Part shown: piece by piece, positions 24,869 to 34,351 of the stretch
Position numbering within the stretch: position 1 is the stretch's first letter
Layout: the number at the start of each line of letters is the position of its first letter
From: Bacteroidota bacterium
GTDB taxonomy: Bacteria > Bacteroidota > Bacteroidia > SXHM01
Direction of reading: 5' to 3'
Length of the DNA stretch: 64,000 nucleotides
NCBI GenBank assembly: GCA_947478465.1
Contig: CANJWH010000002.1
Location: 1-64,000, forward strand
Translations under genes and position numbers: made by a program
Notes under the pieces: model-generated
Told to the model about the DNA's origin: nothing
Seen by the model: only the letters and a program-made list of their open reading frames with translations
The model's database searches: none

Positions 24869-26569
24869 TTATTCAACAACCGTCATCCGGATACTCTGCG
24901 TTCCCTGCGAAGTATTCAGACGGGCAAGATAAATTCCCTGTGCTAAGTTCAACTCCTTTGACGAAAACTCAAAGCGATGCTGTCCTGGACCAAACTGCGC
25001 ATTGGCAAGTGTGGAGATTTTTTCGCCAGCCATGTTGAATACGTCTAACTGAATTCTGTCAGATGCAGGAAGAGTGACATAAATCTGAGTACTTTCTCTG
25101 AATGGATTTGGGAAACTGATGAAAGAAACGGGATTTGTATGTTCATTAACTGAAGAGGCGGTATCAGGAAGCGCTTCTTGTGTATACTGAACATAAAACA
25201 ACATCATTTCATCCTGAGTAGTGTTGCCCCAAAAGAGTGTATCATCTGTAAAATTCTGGTAAGTGGCCTCAAGGATTATACCTGTTTGAATAGAAACTTC
25301 ATACAGCGGATCAAAGATGCGGACTGCAGGGTGTTCCCAATCATAAAAGCCTTGATTAAATGAATAATCACGGTTGTAAAACCCTTCATAAAACTGTTCG
25401 CCCTTTTCACCATTTGCAGTGCTTTTGTAAAGATCAAAATCTTTTCCGCGTGCATGTGTATGGCCTTGCAGCGACCAGATGTGCCATGTAGGAGCCTGAG
25501 GATAAAAAGGGAAACCAAAACGGTAAGTAAATGTATGGTCAAGCCCATCATTAGGAATTATTAAATCCTGACCAAAAGAACCGGTTCCTAAAATAAACTC
25601 AACTGCATTGATAGGAATTAAGACTGAAAACATTTCAATCTTATTTGTATCAGGCATAGCAGTATAAACATTTGTATAGGCTTCTGCTGCAATAATTGAA
25701 TCCGTGTCATAGTTTACAATGTGGTAATTCATATCCAGAACACCATCACCTTTCCAGCGGAAAGCAGTATTTGAAGGCAGGTCATAAGAAAAAGCATCCT
25801 GCCAGGTGGCAACCATTTGGTTTACACCAAGTGAACTTCCTTCAGGGTCATTTATATTTCTTAATCCGGCAGGGTAGTCTGCATCAGTGCTCTGATCAAA
25901 TTTATAGATGATGAAGTGGTGTGATTCATCATTAAACCAGGTTTCAAGTTTTCCAACATCAACACTGTCGGCAAATAAGGAGATGTCTTGTTTTTTAAAA
26001 TACTCAACCTCTTGTTGCGGAGCAAGAAAGAATGGTCCCATGCGCAACTGAAAACCTTCTCCTTCGGCAGGTGCAGGTGGTGTTGCCTGACGAGGTTTAC
26101 CATTTACATGGTAGTAATTATATAAAAGTTGAGGGTCAACTGCTTGTCCGGTTTCCTTTGCACCGAAAAGTATCCATTGGCGTATAAGTTCTACTTCTTC
26201 CAGCTGAAGTTGTTGCCCGTAAACTGAAGGCATTTGATTGCCTTCATCCATACCAAGCGGATAATAAGTATCCCACGCATCATAAGAACATTTGCGGAGC
26301 AGGAAACTTTTCTCAGGATGCCCCGGATAAATGCGTTTGTAGCCTTTTGCTAAAGCTTCGGCATTTGCAGGAGCTGCATTTACAAGGTTGGCATAAACAA
26401 CAGATGCATCGCCTCCGCCATACAAATCAAGACTGTCGGGATTGCCGGCTGTGTTGTGGCACGAAGTAGTACAATTTGTCTGAAAAAGTGAATACACCTG
26501 TTGATAGGTGTCTTGTGCTGTTGCGTTTAAACTGATAAGCGCAATGGCGCCAACTACTAACTTTTTCAT
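24869..26569 (-). CDS. Secreted haem c / dicopper (PHM-like) monooxygenase-type protein with T9SS tail, paralogue 2
   Basis: 566 residues. Signal peptide MKKLVVGAIALISLNATAQ; haem c site CTTSCH (33-38) with candidate axial Met in GNQMP (M113). The middle matches the two-copper fold of peptidylglycine/dopamine monooxygenases: ESHHFIIYKF (H217/H218), MNYHIVNY (H283), QGHTHARGKDFDLY (H370/H372) and DEMMLFYVQY (M455). All ligands expected for CuH (three His) and CuM (two His, one Met) are present. The C-terminal type A sorting domain begins near SFPNPFRE. Starts 7 bases after its paralogue ends: one operon. Substrate unknown; copper-dependent hydroxylation fed by the haem is an inference. Confidence 0.85.
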   Translation of the reverse strand: MKKLVVGAIALISLNATAQDTYQQVYSLFQTNCTTSCHNTAGNPDSLDLYGGGDASVVYANLVNAAPANAEALAKGYKRIYPGHPEKSFLLRKCSYDAWDTYYPLGMDEGNQMPSVYGQQLQLEEVELIRQWILFGAKETGQAVDPQLLYNYYHVNGKPRQATPPAPAEGEGFQLRMGPFFLAPQQEVEYFKKQDISLFADSVDVGKLETWFNDESHHFIIYKFDQSTDADYPAGLRNINDPEGSSLGVNQMVATWQDAFSYDLPSNTAFRWKGDGVLDMNYHIVNYDTDSIIAAEAYTNVYTAMPDTNKIEMFSVLIPINAVEFILGTGSFGQDLIIPNDGLDHTFTYRFGFPFYPQAPTWHIWSLQGHTHARGKDFDLYKSTANGEKGEQFYEGFYNRDYSFNQGFYDWEHPAVRIFDPLYEVSIQTGIILEATYQNFTDDTLFWGNTTQDEMMLFYVQYTQEALPDTASSVNEHTNPVSFISFPNPFRESTQIYVTLPASDRIQLDVFNMAGEKISTLANAQFGPGQHRFEFSSKELNLAQGIYLARLNTSQGTQSIRMTVVE

Positions 26570-26576
26570 AAGAGTA

Positions 26577-28235
26577 TTAATCTATTTTTACAATTTGTTT
26601 AGAAACACTTTCTCCATTAACACTCAGGCGAACATAATAGGTTCCGCTTGTCCAGCCCGGAGCATTGGTGTTAATCTGGGCGAATTTTTTTCCGGGAGTT
26701 TCAGTTTTGTTCATAAGGTTGGCAACCAGTTTCCCGCTGATGTCATAAATATCAATTGCCACAGTTGATGACTCTTTCAGTTCGTAAGAGAAGTTAAGAA
26801 CATCACTAACCGGATTTGGATAAGCAGAAATGGTTGAAGCAGCAGTAATTGCCTCGTTAATGCCGATAGGCTCGCTTACGGTGTATTGCATGAAAATAAG
26901 CATCATTTCATCTGCAGTGGTTAAACCGAAAGTGATAACAAATGCCTGCTCGTCAGGATTACTGATTTTGTATTTTGCTTCATGAATAATTCCTTTTGAA
27001 GCCTCAATGGTTTCCATCGGATCAAAATATCTGTCAGCCGGGTGCTGCCAATCATAATAGCCCTGATTGAATGTGTAGTCTCTATTGTAATTTCCGTCAT
27101 AAATAATATCGCCTTTGCTACCGTTTGCATTGCGTTTATAGATGTTGTAGGATGTTCCGTATTTATGGGTGTGAGTTGAAAGAAACCAGATATTCCAGTT
27201 GTCGGGATTACCAGCTTCAAACTTTGAACCTGTAAAAGTTTGCTCGTTTCCGTTGTTTATAATAATTAATGCAGGAGGATTGTAAATTACCAGTTCTGAT
27301 TTCATTTCTTTATCAGCAGTTCCAGAAGGCTGTGTGTAGATGTTAGAGTATGCCTCTGCAGCAAGAATCGAGTCCTGAGAGTAATTAATGGTGTGGTAAT
27401 TTAAATCAAGATAGGCATCCTGATTTAGGAAATAGGCGGTACCATCGGGTAAATCAGTTGTGTCGGTGTCAACCCAGCCTACCAGGTATTTGGTTTGGTC
27501 AGGAAAAACATTTGAAACATCAACCTGACGCAGCCCTTCTGCAAGCTGGTTTTGTCCACCCGGAACAAAGCCAAACAGCAGGAAATGGTGTGAATCATCA
27601 TTAATGTTGCAGGTAAGCTTATTTACTTCAAAAGCATCAGCATTAAAAATCCCTTCTTTCTTATAAAACTCAATTTCTTCTCCCGGATTAAGAAAAATAG
27701 GTCCAATGTGTACCTGAAAGCCTTCGCCTGTTGCAGGTGCAGGAGGAACGGGTATTCTTGGTCTTCCGTTTACGTGGTAATAATTATAAAGTGTTTGTGT
27801 GCTTACCACTTGCCCTGTTTGTGGTGCGCCATACATAATCCATTGGCGGATTAATTCAATTTCTTCTTTTTCCATTGAAGGTTGATTCTTAGGCATGCTG
27901 TTTTCTTCGGTGACATCTAATGAGTAGGCAGCATCCCAGTCTGCAGATGCGCATTTGCGGAGCAGAAAACTTCTTTCGGGGTAGCCGGGCATGATTACTT
28001 TTTGGCCTTTTGCCAGAGCTGCAGCGTTTATGGGGTCAACATTAATCAGGTTGTTGTAAACCGTTGCTGCGCTTCCGCCTCCATATAAGTCAAGACTATC
28101 AGCATTGCCGGCTGTATTATGGCAGGAGGCGGTGCAGTTTGTTTGTAAGAGATTGTAAACGCGCTGGTAGGTTGATTGTGCCGATGCGCTTAAAGCAGAA
28201 AATGCAAGCGCTGTTAAAATGTAAAAATGCTTCAT
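26577..28235 (-). CDS. Secreted haem c / dicopper (PHM-like) monooxygenase-type protein with T9SS tail, paralogue 1
   Basis: 552 residues, same architecture as the downstream gene. Signal peptide (MKHFYILTALAFSALSASAQ), CTASCH haem c motif (34-39), axial Met candidate ENSMP (M114). Copper ligands: DDSHHFLLFGF (H216/H217), LNYHTINY (H281), STHTHKYGTSYNIYK (H355/H357), DEMMLIFMQY (M444). The HHxLLFG, HTHxxG and DEMx patterns closely mirror rat PHM and dopamine beta-hydroxylase. The sorting domain starts near SAYPNPVSD and ends VSKQIVKID. First gene of the pair. Products should be exported by Sec, receive haem in the periplasm and reach the cell surface by T9SS. Function inferred from ligand conservation only. 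Confidence 0.85.
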   Translation of the reverse strand: MKHFYILTALAFSALSASAQSTYQRVYNLLQTNCTASCHNTAGNADSLDLYGGGSAATVYNNLINVDPINAAALAKGQKVIMPGYPERSFLLRKCASADWDAAYSLDVTEENSMPKNQPSMEKEEIELIRQWIMYGAPQTGQVVSTQTLYNYYHVNGRPRIPVPPAPATGEGFQVHIGPIFLNPGEEIEFYKKEGIFNADAFEVNKLTCNINDDSHHFLLFGFVPGGQNQLAEGLRQVDVSNVFPDQTKYLVGWVDTDTTDLPDGTAYFLNQDAYLDLNYHTINYSQDSILAAEAYSNIYTQPSGTADKEMKSELVIYNPPALIIINNGNEQTFTGSKFEAGNPDNWNIWFLSTHTHKYGTSYNIYKRNANGSKGDIIYDGNYNRDYTFNQGYYDWQHPADRYFDPMETIEASKGIIHEAKYKISNPDEQAFVITFGLTTADEMMLIFMQYTVSEPIGINEAITAASTISAYPNPVSDVLNFSYELKESSTVAIDIYDISGKLVANLMNKTETPGKKFAQINTNAPGWTSGTYYVRLSVNGESVSKQIVKID

Positions 28236-28442
28236 TTGTGTAATGGGGAAATTAGTGTAATCGCCTTTTTTTGAGGAGGCTAAAGGTAATTAAATCAACA
28301 GGTAACACCGCTTATTATCTTTCAAGCACTCTAAAAATAGACGAAACACGGATTTATACCGATAAACAAGGTTATTGTTACGCTTTATATTTGATGTGAA
28401 AAAAATCATAAAAATCAATGGTTTTGCGAACATCAATTAGTA

Positions 28443-28450
28443 TACATTTG
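28443..28450 (+). promoter_or_regulatory. -7 box (TACATTTG) for the HMA lipoprotein gene
   Basis: Exact -7 consensus 23 bases before the ATG. A TTTG lies at 28423-28426, leaving a 16-base spacer, shorter than usual. Confidence 0.5.
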
Positions 28451-28473
28451 CGCGATTTTAAAAAAACCAGAAG

Positions 28474-28878
28474 ATGAAAAAGGTATTATTTTTTATTCTT
28501 GCTTTTGTTGGCATGCAGGTTTATTATTCATGTTCATCGGGTGGAAAAGATGCGGGAGTTGCTACAGCCGAAATGAATATTACACTTGATGGAATGACCT
28601 GTGCCGAAGGTTGTGCTAAGACCATTGAAAAAACTGTTGGCGCAATACCGGGCGTTACTTACAGCAAAGTAAACTTTGACGAAAAGACAGCCACTTTTAA
28701 ATATGATGATACAAAGACAACTGAAAAAGATATTCTTGCCGCTATTGCCGCCCTTAACGAAGGACAATATAAAGTAAGCAATGTAGAAGTAAAAATCCAG
28801 AAGAATGCAACCGAAGGAGAAGAAGATACCGAAGTAGAAGCCATTGAAGAAGAATTAATGATAGATACTGCTGTTTAA
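28474..28878 (+). CDS. Heavy-metal-associated (HMA) domain lipoprotein
   Basis: 134 residues. Signal peptide with lipobox-like VYYSCSSGG (lipid Cys at 20). Residues about 34-105 are an HMA ferredoxin-like fold: MNITLDGMTCAEGCAKTIEK, VGAIPGVTYSKVNFDEKTAT, EKDILAAIAAL. The metal loop is C43-A-E-G-C47, i.e. CxxxC instead of the usual CxxC. The tail (about 108-134) is very acidic. A periplasm-facing copper or other soft-metal carrier is a reasonable inference, fitting the dicopper proteins encoded next to it on the other strand. Full length. Confidence 0.82.
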   Translation: MKKVLFFILAFVGMQVYYSCSSGGKDAGVATAEMNITLDGMTCAEGCAKTIEKTVGAIPGVTYSKVNFDEKTATFKYDDTKTTEKDILAAIAALNEGQYKVSNVEVKIQKNATEGEEDTEVEAIEEELMIDTAV

Positions 28879-28934
28879 ACCTTGACCATTAAAAACCACT
28901 CCAATATAAAAACCAATCAACATTATTAACCTAC

Positions 28935-29309
28935 ATGTTCAACATTAAAACCTATACCGTAATTCTGTTATCTGCATTTTTTATGAGTGCAATAACAGCA
29001 AAGCCGGCATTTTCACAAAATAATGGAGGAGACCAGTTTAAATTAACGGCTTTTCCAAATCCTTCGTCAAGTTCCATTACTATTAAATATGAGTTGCCTC
29101 AAAATACAGTTGTTAAGCTGATGATTTTTAGTGTTGACGGCAGCGTAGGCAAAGTTTTATTTGCAGGTAACCGTACAGCAGGTGAGTATTCTGAAACTTA
29201 TGATATTTCAACGCTTGCTCCGGGGCAATATTTTTATCAGTTGCAAACAGAAAGCGATTTGGTTACTAAACCTATCAGCATGTTAAGCGGGGCTGCGAAA
29301 CAGAATTAA
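28935..29309 (+). CDS. Mini-protein consisting of a signal peptide and a T9SS sorting-type domain
   Basis: 124 residues: a signal region (MFNIKTYTVILLSAFFMSAI to AFSQ), a five-residue linker, then a type A sorting-like domain (FKLTAFPNPSSSSITIKYEL, VVKLMIFSVDGSVGKVLFAG, STLAPGQYFYQLQTES). There is no cargo domain. The tail resembles that of the T9SS protein at 36457-37530. It follows the HMA lipoprotein gene by 56 bases on the same strand and ends at a bidirectional terminator. It could be a stand-alone surface protein or a remnant of a longer gene. Confidence 0.78.
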   Translation: MFNIKTYTVILLSAFFMSAITAKPAFSQNNGGDQFKLTAFPNPSSSSITIKYELPQNTVVKLMIFSVDGSVGKVLFAGNRTAGEYSETYDISTLAPGQYFYQLQTESDLVTKPISMLSGAAKQN

Positions 29310-29326
29310 TAGTTTCAAATTTTTGT

Positions 29327-29363
29327 AATAAAAAACCCCTCGCTAGAGGCGAGGGGTTTTTTA
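29327..29363. terminator. Bidirectional terminator
   Basis: CCCCTCGC (29336-29343), a 5-base loop and GCGAGGGG (29349-29356), flanked by A-runs on the left and T-runs on the right. It serves the mini-protein gene on the plus strand and secA on the minus strand. Confidence 0.93.
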
Positions 29364-32300
29364 TTATTGTCCGTGGCAATTCTTATACTTCTTGCCACTT
29401 CCACAAGGACAAGGGTCGTTGCGGCCAATTTTATCGTCCACTTTTACAGGCATTGGTTTTTCCTGCTCGGTGTTAGGCACTCCGGGTTGGCGGGGTGCAC
29501 CAATTTCATCTCTTCCTGTTTTAAGGTTAGTCTCGGGTTTTGGCGGTGCTAAATTTCTTTTGAAACTGGTGGGTGCTTGTTCCGGCAAGGTGCCTTTGAA
29601 AAGGAATGGAACAATCTCACGGTTGATTTTGCCAAGTAAGGTTTTGAATAATTCAAACGACTCGAATTTGTAAATCAGCAGGGGGTCTTTTTGTTCGTAG
29701 GCCGCATTCTGCACCGATGATTTCAATTCATCCATTTCGCGCAGGTGCTCTTTCCAGATGTCGTCAATAATGGCGAGCACAATGTTTTTTTCAAACGATG
29801 TGGCCAGCACTTTTCCCCGTGTTTCGTATGCTTTTTTAAGATTTGTAACAACGTTCAGGGTTTTTATTCCGTCACTGAAAGGAATTACAATGTTCTCAAA
29901 ACTTTGTCCTTCGTTTTCATACACTTGTTTGATAACAGGAAAGGCACGTTCGGCACTGAACTCTTTTTTCTGCTTGTATTTTTCTTCTAAGAACTGGAAC
30001 ACTTTTTCGCTCAGCACCGGTGTGTTGGTGGATGCAAATTCTTCAGCCGTAACAGGTGATTCAACGGAGAAGGTGCGGATGAGTTCAATTTTAAATCCTT
30101 CGAAATCTTTTGTTTCGCGGTATTGTTCCACCACGCTTTCGCAGGTATCGTAAATCATGTTCGAGATGTCAACCGACAGGCGGTCGCCATACAAGGCATG
30201 ACGTCTGCGTTTGTAAATAACCTCGCGTTGCGAGTTCATTACGTCATCGTATTCCAGCAAACGTTTACGTGTTCCGAAGTTATTTTCTTCCACTTTTTTC
30301 TGCGCACGTTCGATTGATTTTGTCATCACCGAATGTTGAATAACCTCGCCTTCTTTGTGTCCGAGGCGGTCCATCCATTTGGTCATTCTGTCGCCACCAA
30401 AAAGGCGCATCAGGTTATCTTCCAACGAAACAAAGAACTGCGAAGAACCGGGGTCACCCTGTCTTCCCGCACGACCGCGTAACTGGCGGTCAACGCGTCT
30501 TGATTCGTGGCGCTCGGTACCTACAATTGCCAAACCACCTACTTCTTTCACGCCCGCACCAAGCTTGATATCCGTTCCGCGACCTGCCATGTTGGTGGCG
30601 ATGGTAACAGCGCCTTTTTGTCCTGCGCCTGCAACAATTTCAGCTTCGCGTTGGTGCAACTTCGCATTCAAAACATTGTGTTTAATGTTTTTCATTTTCA
30701 ACATGCGCGAAAGCAATTCAGAAATTTCAACCGAGGTTGTTCCCACCAACACAGGTCTGCCCTGTTCGGTCAATTTTACAATTTCTTCAATCACTGCTCC
30801 GTATTTTTCACGTGCAGTTTTGTAAACTAAATCTTCTCTGTCGTTACGTGCAATCGGGCGGTTGGTAGGTATTACCATCACATCCAATTTGTAAATATCC
30901 CAAAACTCGCCTGCTTCTGTTTCGGCAGTTCCGGTCATACCCGCCAGTTTGTTATACATGCGGAAATAGTTCTGCAAAGTGATGGTTGCATACGTTTGCG
31001 TTGCAGCTTCTACTTTTACATTTTCCTTTGCTTCAATTGCCTGATGTAGACCATCGGAATACCTGCGGCCTTCCATGATACGGCCAGTTTGCTCGTCCAC
31101 AATTTTTACTTTGTTTTCAATCACCACATACTCTACATCCAGTTCAAAAAGCGTGTAGGCTTTCAGTAATTGGTTGATGGTATGAATGCGCTCTGACTTG
31201 ATAGCAAAATCACGCATCAGGTCTTCTTTCTTCTTTGCTTTTTCGTGGTCGTCAACGGGCAGGTGTTCTATCTCCGCCACTTTTGTTCCCATATCGGGAA
31301 GTACGAAGAACTCAGCATCATCAGAGTTCCCGGTGATTAGGTCAATACCTTTTTCAGTTAATTCTATAGAGTTGTTTTTCTCATCAATCACAAAAAACAG
31401 TTCTGCATCTACCTTGTGCATTTCCTTGTTCTGGTCCTGCATATAGTAGTTCTCTGTTTTCTGCATGATGGTTTTTACACCCGGCTCACTCAGGTATTTA
31501 ATGTGTGCCTTATTTTTAGGCAAACCGCGTTGTGAGCGGAATAACAACAAACCACCTTCTTCTTCTTTTCCTTCTTTGAGTAAACGCTTTGATTCCGAGA
31601 GTGCATTGTTAACGTAATTACGTTGCGCCTGAATCAGTCGTTCAATTTTGGGTTTCATTTCTGTAAACTCCTGTTTATCGCCTTTTGGAGTTGGACCTGA
31701 AATAATGAGGGGAGTTCGTGCATCGTCAATCAATACCGAGTCAACCTCATCGACAATTGCATAGTTGTGTTTGCGTTGCACCAGATCTTCGGGGCTACGC
31801 GCCATGTTGTCGCGCAGGTAATCGAAACCAAACTCGTTGTTGGTTCCGTAGGTAATGTCGGCTAAATAAGCTTTTCTGCGTGCTTCGGAATTGGGTTGGT
31901 GGTTATCTATGCAATCAACGGTTATTCCGTGAAACTCAAATAAAGGACCCATCCACTCGCTATCCCTCCGGCTGAGGTAATTGTTTACGGTAACAAGGTG
32001 CACGCCTTTTCCGGTTAAGGCATTGAGGTAAACAGGAAGTGTGCCTACTAGGGTTTTTCCTTCACCTGTTCCCATCTCGGCAATTTTGCCTGAGTGCAGG
32101 GCAATACCGCCAATGAGTTGCACATCGTAGTGTACCATATCCCATTTTATTTCGGTGCCGCCCGCAATCCAGCGGCTGCTCCAAACGGCATAGTTGCCTT
32201 CAATTGCTATATGTTGTTTATGTACTGACAGGTCGCGGTCCATTTGGCTAGCAGTAACACGCAACGTATCATTTTCGGTAAAACGTTTTGCTGTTTCTTT

Positions 32301-32657
32301 CACCACCGCAAATGCTTCGGGAAGTAGTTCGAGCAGAACTTCTTTTGTTTTTTCTTTTATGATTTCTTCCAGCTTGTCGATGCGTTCATAAAGGGCTTCC
32401 TTTTCATGAGCATCTATTTCGTTATTGGTTTCAATCTTTTCGCGGATGGAAGCAATCTCATCGTTTTCGGTTTTCAGGAAATCCAGAATGCGTTTGCGGA
32501 AGTCATCTGATTTTGCGCGAAGCTGGTCGTGAGAAAGCGAAGCAAGCTTCGGGAATTCGATTTTAATTTTTTCAACCAGGGGCATCACTTCTTTGATGTC
32601 GCGGTCGGCTTTACTTCCGAATATTTTTCCGGCTAAGCCGCTAATGAAGTTTATCAT
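29364..32657 (-). CDS. secA: Preprotein translocase ATPase SecA
   Basis: 1097 residues, the long Bacteroidota form. Drives Sec export across the inner membrane. Walker A in [19 protein letters not shown]-like box [18 protein letters not shown], helicase motifs [16 protein letters not shown] and [18 protein letters not shown], and a C-terminal SEC-C zinc motif ([17 protein letters not shown]) for SecB or ribosome contact. Start [16 protein letters not shown] is typical. Shares its terminator with the convergent mini-protein gene. Confidence 0.98.
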   Translation of the reverse strand: MINFISGLAGKIFGSKADRDIKEVMPLVEKIKIEFPKLASLSHDQLRAKSDDFRKRILDFLKTENDEIASIREKIETNNEIDAHEKEALYERIDKLEEIIKEKTKEVLLELLPEAFAVVKETAKRFTENDTLRVTASQMDRDLSVHKQHIAIEGNYAVWSSRWIAGGTEIKWDMVHYDVQLIGGIALHSGKIAEMGTGEGKTLVGTLPVYLNALTGKGVHLVTVNNYLSRRDSEWMGPLFEFHGITVDCIDNHQPNSEARRKAYLADITYGTNNEFGFDYLRDNMARSPEDLVQRKHNYAIVDEVDSVLIDDARTPLIISGPTPKGDKQEFTEMKPKIERLIQAQRNYVNNALSESKRLLKEGKEEEGGLLLFRSQRGLPKNKAHIKYLSEPGVKTIMQKTENYYMQDQNKEMHKVDAELFFVIDEKNNSIELTEKGIDLITGNSDDAEFFVLPDMGTKVAEIEHLPVDDHEKAKKKEDLMRDFAIKSERIHTINQLLKAYTLFELDVEYVVIENKVKIVDEQTGRIMEGRRYSDGLHQAIEAKENVKVEAATQTYATITLQNYFRMYNKLAGMTGTAETEAGEFWDIYKLDVMVIPTNRPIARNDREDLVYKTAREKYGAVIEEIVKLTEQGRPVLVGTTSVEISELLSRMLKMKNIKHNVLNAKLHQREAEIVAGAGQKGAVTIATNMAGRGTDIKLGAGVKEVGGLAIVGTERHESRRVDRQLRGRAGRQGDPGSSQFFVSLEDNLMRLFGGDRMTKWMDRLGHKEGEVIQHSVMTKSIERAQKKVEENNFGTRKRLLEYDDVMNSQREVIYKRRRHALYGDRLSVDISNMIYDTCESVVEQYRETKDFEGFKIELIRTFSVESPVTAEEFASTNTPVLSEKVFQFLEEKYKQKKEFSAERAFPVIKQVYENEGQSFENIVIPFSDGIKTLNVVTNLKKAYETRGKVLATSFEKNIVLAIIDDIWKEHLREMDELKSSVQNAAYEQKDPLLIYKFESFELFKTLLGKINREIVPFLFKGTLPEQAPTSFKRNLAPPKPETNLKTGRDEIGAPRQPGVPNTEQEKPMPVKVDDKIGRNDPCPCGSGKKYKNCHGQ

Positions 32658-32787
32658 CTCTATGCGTTTATGTTTTCAGGTTTTAATGAAAAAACCTGTG
32701 TTTGTCAATTATTAAACCAATGCTGAAACTCTGACAGGGTGTCAGCAAAAGGCGTGCGAAGGTAGAAAAATTAGTTACCACCCCCTG

Positions 32788-32812
32788 CCCCCTCCTTGAA
32801 AAAAGGAGGGGG
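32788..32812. repeat. GC-rich intergenic hairpin
   Basis: CCCCCTCCTT (32788-32797), 5-base loop, AAGGAGGGGG (32803-32812): perfect 10-bp stem between rpoN and secA. No T-run follows on the minus strand, so a classical terminator is unlikely. It looks like another dispersed palindrome. Confidence 0.65.
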
Positions 32813-32833
32813 TGGAGTTGAGCAGTTTTGACT

Positions 32834-34348
32834 TTATAATTCTTTTCTGAGCCTTGCCACAGGAATATTGAGCATTTCGCGGTATTTGGCAACGGTTCTG
32901 CGGGCAATGTTGTAGCCTTTTTCTTTCAGTATCTGGGCGAGTTTGTCGTCAGCTACGGGTTTGCGCTTGTCTTCTGCGGCAATGGTTTCAGAAAGTATCT
33001 TCTTTACCTCGCGTGACGAAACTTCTTCGCCTTCGTCATTAGAAAGCGACTCGGAAAAGAATGATTTTATTAAAAACGTTCCAAACTGGGTTTGCACATA
33101 TTTGCTTTTGGATACACGGGAGATGGTGGAAATATCCAGACCTACAATTTCTGAAATATCTTTCAAAATCATAGGCTTCAGCTTGGTTTCATCGCCTGTT
33201 AGAAAATACTCGGTCTGGAAAGTCATGATGGAATCCATGGTAACCAGCAACGTTTGCTGACGCTGAAGTATGGCATCAATAAACCATTTTGCCGAATCTA
33301 TTTTCTGTTTGATGAATACGGTGGCATCCTTCATTTCTTTGGGATGATTTTTTTTGTTGCCGCCATATTCTTTCAGCATTTCTTTGTATTCCTTGCTTAC
33401 TTTCAGAGCAGGTGCGTTGCGTTGGTTGAGCGAAAGTTCGAGAACACCCTCGTTGTTGGTGATGATAAAATCGGGAACTACATTGGAAACGCTTTTCACG
33501 TTATCGGCCATGGTATTTCCGGGGCGTGGATTCAGTTTCAGTATTTCACCGATGGCATCTTTTAAATCTTCCGGTTCCAGTTCAAGGTCTTTGGAGATTT
33601 TATCGTAATGTTTTTTTATGAACTCGTCCATCATCTTATCAATGATTACGATGGCGGTGTGATTGGTAATGCTGTGTTCTCTGCGTTTGAGCTGCAGTAA
33701 AAGACACTCACGCAAATCGCGGGCACCCACTCCAGGCGGGTCGAATTGCTGAATGATGTGGAGCAACTCGTCTAATTCTTTTTCAGTAGTGGTTATGTTT
33801 TGACCGAACGCCAAATCGTCACTCATTGCAGAGAGTTCTCTGCGCAGATAGCCATCGTCATCAATGTTTCCGAGAATGTGTACCGCTATGTTATGCTGGC
33901 GGTCGTCCAATCTGCGCATGCCTAACTGCTCAATTAATGCATCCTGAAAACCGGCTGTGCCAACTATAGGAACTTCTTTGCGTTCGTCATCAGGGCTGGT
34001 GTTGTTTGCTGATAGTTTGTAGTCGGGAATTCCGTCATCGTCTTCATCAAAAAAATCGTCAATATCGTGGTCTTCTACATCTTTTATTTCTTCCTGTTTT
34101 TCTTCTTCCAGTTCCTCTTCATTGTCGGCATTTTCTTCCTCGTCTTTTATTTCGTCATCTAAATCTTCAGGCAATTCATCTAACTCTTCATCCGTTTCTT
34201 CACCTTCTTCCAGGGCAGGATTTATTTCCATCTCTTCTTTAATGCGCTGCTCTAATTCCATAGTAGGAATTTGAAGCAACTTCATCAACTGAATTTGTTG
34301 AGGACTGAGTTTTTGCTGAAGTTTTAGTTGTAGCCGTTGGTTAAGCAT
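32834..34348 (-). CDS. rpoN: RNA polymerase sigma-54 factor
   Basis: 504 residues. Region I is the Gln/Leu-rich activator domain (LKLQQKLSPQQIQLMKLLQI). Region II is an exceptionally acidic linker (about 45-110). The core-binding region includes FDPPGVGARDLRECLLLQLK. The DNA-binding end has the -24-recognising helix and the RpoN box ARRTVAKYRE (482-491), ending RLRKEL. Complete. It lies 3 bases after asnS, so it is probably cotranscribed with it. Confidence 0.97.
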   Translation of the reverse strand: MLNQRLQLKLQQKLSPQQIQLMKLLQIPTMELEQRIKEEMEINPALEEGEETDEELDELPEDLDDEIKDEEENADNEEELEEEKQEEIKDVEDHDIDDFFDEDDDGIPDYKLSANNTSPDDERKEVPIVGTAGFQDALIEQLGMRRLDDRQHNIAVHILGNIDDDGYLRRELSAMSDDLAFGQNITTTEKELDELLHIIQQFDPPGVGARDLRECLLLQLKRREHSITNHTAIVIIDKMMDEFIKKHYDKISKDLELEPEDLKDAIGEILKLNPRPGNTMADNVKSVSNVVPDFIITNNEGVLELSLNQRNAPALKVSKEYKEMLKEYGGNKKNHPKEMKDATVFIKQKIDSAKWFIDAILQRQQTLLVTMDSIMTFQTEYFLTGDETKLKPMILKDISEIVGLDISTISRVSKSKYVQTQFGTFLIKSFFSESLSNDEGEEVSSREVKKILSETIAAEDKRKPVADDKLAQILKEKGYNIARRTVAKYREMLNIPVARLRKEL

Positions 34349-34351
34349 ACA

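Noticed and set aside
28236-28473. Gap searched for tRNA or small RNA genes
   Set aside because: No cloverleaf or strong hairpin seen; only promoter elements for the two divergent transcripts.
34006-34242. Open frame opposite the acidic region of rpoN
   Set aside because: Pro/Leu/His-rich product arises from Glu/Asp codons read on the other strand; no start context or conservation sign.
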